Shown one piece after another: positions 59,901 to 64,000 of a DNA stretch of 64,000 nt. The DNA is from Baylisascaris procyonis (taxonomy: Eukaryota > Nematoda > Chromadorea > Rhabditida > Ascarididae), in NCBI GenBank assembly GCA_037389465.1, contig JAZARR010000250.1, forward strand, positions 2,232,001-2,296,000. Reading direction: 5' to 3'. The notes beneath the pieces are model-generated. The model worked only from the letters and a program-made list of their open reading frames with translations. It had not been told where the DNA came from and made no database searches. The stretch's first letter is position 1; each line of letters opens with the position of its first letter. A program made the position numbers and the translations under genes.

Positions 59901-62900
59901 AAGAAGCAAAGACCAGAGCACATCTATACTGCAAAGCGCAACTGTAGTACACACGTTGTTGTCGCGTTTTCGATAGCACTGAGTCAAAAGAAACTGCTAA
60001 CGCAGATCAAATATAGCACCGTAAATAGAAATTGTGATACTGCAATAGGTGTAACCTTCGACAAGTTTAGCCTTTATTTATCACTCATTAGCGAACTTCA
60101 ATGATCGCAGATGATTGTTCCACTGTTCCTTTTTTTGCCTTGTTTTTCTTCCAAATGTGTTCTCAAAAAAGAACTAGCCATTGAGAAGCGAAATATTCTA
60201 TAAGTTGAAGCAACCATCAAATAAAACCGAAGGCAATACTTCGGTAGCGTGTAAGAATCGTAATAAGGCATGAAAGATAGGCGAGGAGGAAGTTGGCAGT
60301 CGCCACAGTTCATCCAAAATATAATTTGGTGTTATTGACGCGTTGCCTAGTATCTGATTAGTTCTGTACGGTTCATTCAACATGTTCTGTATTTGTATGT
60401 AAAGATATGATTTTGCCGTTGATCTAACGGTAGCCTATGCAACAATTTAGAAAGTTGGAAAAAATACAGCACAAGATATTTCAGGAATGGTTGAGCTGAG
60501 AGGAATATAGCAGCGAACTTTATTTGTTGTCAAAGCACCGAAATTTTGTTTTTTGAGATGCAATTTTTAAGTAACAACTCTTTTCCAACAAATTACAGAC
60601 ACACATTATGCATCCTTGTTGTAGGGTAATAACGTCATGTTATTTTTTGTATTGCTTGAGCAATTATTTAAGGGATGAAGTAAAAACCAAGTTCATCCTT
60701 GCATCGGTATTCGAGATAGCTAGCACGAATGCAAGAGGCTCCGTGTTTGGAGAGTTATACGAAGTCGAACAGATAAACATATTCTCAACATGAAATTTTG
60801 GAAGAACTCGAGGAAGTGAAATTATTGTGCACCGTTATGTTTATCGTTACGCTCTGATTTGTCCACCACTCGCATGCGTGAGGGATGAGCATAGCGTACT
60901 GCGTCTGAATACGTGACGTTCGCTTCTTGGCATCTTTGTCGCTTGATCACACCACTTTCAGAATTCGCTCGCGTACGCTTCACTATATTGCCAATGAATC
61001 GTACCATAATGTAATAGTCGACTTACTTCGGCTTCATTGCAGAGATCGCTGTGCTGTTAATGTCCGCTGGAGGTGCACTTCCACAGCACCTGAGTAGTCC
61101 ATTCAATCAGTTCGCAGCTCTCACCCCGTTCACGCACGTTCCGCCTTTCCAGGCCCCCACTTCCCCACAGCGTATCAAATTCAAGCGCTCGAGGCAACGC
61201 GTCGACGCCGGAGAACCGCGTAATTCCTATCAGGTTTTTTTTTAGCGTATCTGATTTTATACTAGCACTTTTGATAATCTAGCGTTGAATTCATCGTTTG
61301 ACTGTCCCTCGAAAATTCTTACCTTTTTCCCGCCAGCTATTACTTTTTCAGTGATTCTGTTGATGTATTTAGCACTGTTCCGACTGCATATCTACATAGG
61401 TGCTTAACAATCATTCGAACTTGCACTTTCGACCAAATGGGATAGGAAATAGATTTTGAGTACAATAGTTTGATTGCCTTTCATTCATCTCATTTTAGTT
61501 GAAACTTATCTCTAATATTTGCTATCGACTGTTCTTGAAAAAAAAAAATCAGGCTGTTTGTAGTAGATCGAATTTGCTTCATGCTGTTTGTGAATATCTG
61601 CTTGCGAGATTAAAAAACTGTTGCGAACTCCTAGCGAAGCGCACCATGACTCTACTTAATGCACTTCTATATGTTATTAGGAGTTATAGGTTGACTAGTC
61701 GGTGGATTTTTGGATGCATTAATATGATGCCAGGTCATGCTCATAGTCGCATAATGATGTGTCTATTGTGTGTATCTCAGCGAGAGAGAGAGAGGAGAGA
61801 GACAACCACACAGAGCATGAAATATTTGTATGGTACGCGTCAAATACAGTAACGAACGTTGCCTTCCCTAGCTATCAAACGTTACTACGTTCGTTCTGAG
61901 TACAAAGACGACTATCGAGCAGTGAACAATTGTTTTTGTTATCACAAATCATATGCTCATTCACATTAGCTGCTTGAATTCAATGCTCAATTTTATATGT
62001 GCAATGCAACAAACCAACACCAATACTATAGTCACCATTATCGGTAACTCTAAAATCAATGACCATAGAAGCAATGTAGCGTTTTGGTCTTATTATATGC
62101 AGAAATTTGGAGATAAGATTTTGAACTTTTCGCAGAAGTTCGTCGCCCGCAAATTTTTTGAAAGATTTTCGACTGATCATTGCTCTACTTGTTTGGATTT
62201 TTTGAGCCCTTTAAAATGTCAGTTATTTCTGCGCTTCGAAAGTTTCGTAAATGAAAATAATTCAGTATTAAGGGAAAATCGGACTTTATTTTTATAATAT
62301 GCTCATATGAAGTATTTTAAGAAAATTTAGAGCATTGTCATACGTTATAGGCCAATCGCTCGGTGACAATGTTACAGCAGCGATTCGCTAACGGCTTTCA
62401 ATTTGGAGGCACTAACGAGAATGGAAATGCATCACTTAGTGCTATTTTCCCCTGGATGAATAGCCAGACAAACTCGGAATCATCGACCGATGCCGAAATC
62501 ATTAAGGGTTTCGATGTTGTTCAAGATCTTAGTCAACATAACGCCATTGATCACGATGAGGTTTCACATATGATACGTTTTATGAGAAAAATAGGAGCTA
62601 ATGTTCGCTGTTAGAGGTGCATATATTGGTGATTTTAAAGATGACATCATAATATTTATATATCAGAAACTATTTCAAATTTTACTGCGTGAGGGAGTTA
62701 CTACATTACTGTTATTATTACCACCACTGTTATTATTAGAGGGCGTCACTTGTGTTCCACGGTATGTTAATGATATTTTGCTCTAAGTTATTTCATTAAA
62801 TGAAGGTTAAAGATGAACGAACTAAAGACTACTCTATGAGATGTAAATTCAGATCTTCCTAAAAGTCAGTCTGTCAACGAAATAAAATCATGTTTTCCGA

Positions 62901-64000
62901 TGAGATTATTCATGAACGTGTTTTAAAAAAAGTAATGTTGAAGTGTCGCAATGTGTAAAAAAAAGGAATATTTTACAGGAAGCTGCTGGATCTTGTAAAT
63001 CACTGGCAGCCGATGAGGACCGTGATTCAAATGAAGAAGAAAAAAGCCATGGAGAAGCGGCTGCTAAAGAGGATGACTTAGTTTGTTTTCGCATTTCCTG
63101 TTCTGTTATTTGAATGGTTTAGATTTCAAATACCAAGTGAACAAGGGAATCGTTTTTGCTTTTTTGGAAGGGTTGGCCTGAACTGTTCGTTTCTATTTAC
63201 TAGTTTGCACTTTCTATTCTCTATTGTACAATTGTACAATATTATTTTCTCGCTTTTGTTGACGGTCATTGCAACACCAAAACAACTTTGATTTGGCTCG
63301 AGGGTGATGGCCATCTTGACCTGCTTTGCGAAAATTTTCACCTACATCTGAACGAAAGCTTGGAAAAAGTCTAGGATAAATGTTAAATTAAAAAAAAAAA
63401 TGACTTTAGGAAGTGAAAGAAGAGAAAGGAAGCGGAGATGAAAGTAGTCCGCCACCGAGTGGTTTAATCGCAGGCGGTAGTTCGTCACGTCGAAAGAACG
63501 CACTACCACAAAGGCAGCAGTTTGTTGAAGATGCTGAAGAAAGCACCGATAATGCAGGTACTGGTTGATTTCATTCATAATAAATAGCAATTCAGTCAGA
63601 AGAATGCTGCGGAAATAAAGCAAAAATCTACAGCAGTAGTTTACTATGAAGCATGAAATCAATGCAATCTTCTCATTATTTGTTATTTGCATAAAAATTT
63701 GTTTAACAGCTTTTATTATCATATTCTTGTACAGTAGTTTAAAAGATAATCGTAGATTACATTTAAACAAAATATCTTACTATTGTATTTTGCTCATAAA
63801 AACTGCGAATGTTGCATTTTTTTTTTATATAAATAAATTAATCAAATAGTGAAATTTTGAAAAGAGAAAATAAACAAGGATTACAAAGTAAAGCACGAAT
63901 TTGAATTGCGAAAATATTTTCACTGCTTTTCCTAAAAAGATTTTATATTTTCAGTGCCAGTGGAAACAGAAAGTGAAGAATGTGCAATCGACGAAAGTGA
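53766..64000 (+). CDS. Candidate Prospero/PROX-family transcription factor, N-terminal part (runs off the window)
   Basis: Six exons (53766-53955, 61043-61233, 62351-62560, 62979-63080, 63410-63557, 63955-64000) join in frame into at least 296 residues. All junctions are GT..AG, although several donors are weak (GTTTTT, GTTTCA, GTTTGT). The product is Ser/Pro-rich, then basic, then acidic. KRSRQRVDAGEPRNSY (about residues 110-125) resembles the KRRRVDIG segment near the N-terminus of vertebrate PROX1. RRKNALPQRQQ (about 258-268) resembles a later PROX1 segment, KRKQKLPQQQQQ; both comparisons are from memory. Prospero proteins are nuclear regulators of neuronal and glial fate with a C-terminal homeo-Prospero domain, which would lie beyond this window. 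RRK-x-x-x-P motifs also occur in SALL, BCL11, TSHZ and ZEB proteins as corepressor-binding peptides, so those are alternatives. The gene model is likely; the family call is tentative. Confidence 0.5.
53956..61042 (+). other. Long first intron of the second gene
   Basis: About 7.1 kb. It contains a 32-nt-period duplication (54753-54812), a CG-rich island (about 56580-56880), a degenerate TCTAGCATAAATTTC repeat (57732-57822) and a GC-richer segment at about 60830-61020 just before the next exon. That last segment includes TACGTGACGTTC, which resembles a CRE, and CGCATGCG. The island and this segment are candidate alternative promoters. No further exon is supported. Confidence 0.4.
57732..57822. 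repeat. Degenerate TCTAGCATAAATTTC repeat
   Basis: Four near copies of CTAGCATAAATTTC occur, the first three at about 16-nt spacing and the fourth after a short T/C-rich interruption. Confidence 0.75.
61043..61233 (+). CDS. Second coding exon: KRSRQRVDAG motif
   Basis: Preceded by TTCATTGCAG and followed by CAG|GTTTTT. It is open throughout and encodes IAVLLMSAGGALPQHLSSPF, a Phe/Pro-rich stretch (TPFTHVPPFQAP), then KFKRSRQRVDAGEPRNSYQ. The basic cluster could be a nuclear localisation signal. The ATG at 61060 lies 17 nt after the acceptor, so trans-splicing of a spliced leader here could give a shorter isoform of this gene, as is common in nematodes. Confidence 0.82.
61234..62350 (+). other. 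Intron of the second gene
   Basis: AT-rich, 1117 nt, with a short GA-rich run at about 61781-61802. ORFs on both strands inside it (61499-61852 and 61953-62297) lack splice context and protein character. Confidence 0.6.
62351..62560 (+). CDS. Third coding exon: FPWM-containing segment
   Basis: Begins after TACGTTATAG and is read in phase 0 for 70 codons to GAG|GTTTCA. The product is ANRSVTMLQQRFANGFQFGG, then an Asn/Ser-rich part with AIFPWMNSQ, then an acidic end (DVVQDLSQHNAIDHDE). The weak donor is supported by the frame and composition of the next exon. Confidence 0.75.
62979..63080 (+). CDS. Fourth coding exon: acidic low-complexity segment
   Basis: Follows ATATTTTACAG and is 34 codons in phase 0 with a GTTTGT donor. 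It is Glu/Asp/Ala-rich (AADEDRDSNEEEKSHGEAAA). The intron before it (62561-62978) and the intron after it (63081-63409) are AT-rich; the latter contains an 18-nt palindrome, 63223-63240. Confidence 0.78.
63410..63557 (+). CDS. Fifth coding exon: RRKNALPQ motif
   Basis: Follows ATGACTTTAG, 49 codons plus one base, donor G|GTACTG. It encodes EVKEEKGSGDESSPPPSGL, then a Gly/Ser linker, SRRKNALPQRQQ and FVEDAEESTDNA. A basic motif flanked by acidic Ser-rich sequence is typical of transcription-factor N-terminal regions. The overlapping minus-strand ORF (63342-63770) is hydrophobic and not credible. Confidence 0.85.
63955..64000 (+). CDS. Sixth coding exon, cut by the window edge
   Basis: Follows TATATTTTCAG. 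Its first two bases complete GTG (Val) with the base left by the previous exon, and the frame gives VPVETESEECAIDES. The acidic Ser/Glu-rich character continues. The intron before it, 63558-63954, is AT-rich with nothing notable. Confidence 0.8.

Noticed and set aside
62351..62560. Assigning the second gene to a Hox class on the basis of IFPWM
   Set aside because: In Hox proteins the homeodomain usually follows this motif closely; here over 100 acidic and Ser-rich residues follow without a homeodomain.
63342..63770. 142-codon minus-strand ORF
   Set aside because: Lies opposite a well-supported plus-strand exon and two introns; hydrophobic sequence read from A-rich intron DNA.
1..64000. Search for rRNA, intact tRNA, telomeric TTAGGC arrays and known conserved microRNAs
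   Set aside because: None seen by eye on either strand apart from the weak tRNA-like relic; only isolated TTAGGC occurrences.

Overview
The window looks like AT-rich nematode nuclear DNA: short exons ending in pyrimidine-rich TTTCAG/TTTACAG-type acceptors, long AT-rich introns, many A/T homopolymer runs, and no operons or prokaryotic start signals. The clade is an inference; no rRNA or mitochondrial marker is present to fix it. Nearly all short ORFs in the middle of the window look like chance ORFs of AT-rich DNA.

Layout. (1) 77-2117, + strand: the last three exons of a gene whose 5' part lies outside the window. It encodes a Gln/Pro/Met-rich tail of the kind found in transcriptional coactivators, ending in a short acidic segment and a second Pro/Ser/Gln-rich stretch. 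(2) About 2118-53710: a gene desert of roughly 51 kb. It holds a decayed RTE-like reverse-transcriptase relic (about 5540-6100), two direct copies of a roughly 1.1 kb repeat (9283-10454 and 21171-22273), two long (TA)n microsatellites with the same GCATGC flank, a TTGA tetranucleotide array, other small tandem repeats, a tRNA-like relic, a perfect 32-nt palindrome built around two octamer (POU) sites, and several hairpins and GC-richer islands that may be regulatory. (3) About 53711-64000, + strand: the 5' part of a second gene, with six exons seen here, running off the right edge.

The second gene is the main point of interest. Its exons join in frame, and the isolated first coding exon (to 53955) leaves one base that pairs exactly with the two-base overhang of the exon at 61043, about 7.1 kb downstream. 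The protein is low-complexity and acidic, with two basic motifs, KRSRQRVDAG and RRKNALPQRQQ, that resemble in sequence and order the N-terminal motifs of Prospero/PROX proteins. I therefore propose, with moderate to low confidence, the N-terminal half of a Prospero-family regulator. The diagnostic homeo-Prospero domain would lie past the right edge. A large desert beside a developmental transcription-factor gene would fit, and the palindromic octamer, the nuclear-receptor-like repeat and the GC-richer islands are reasonable enhancer or promoter candidates.

I found no CRISPR array, no complete mobile element, no clear intact tRNA or rRNA, and nothing that can honestly be called a new multi-gene system.
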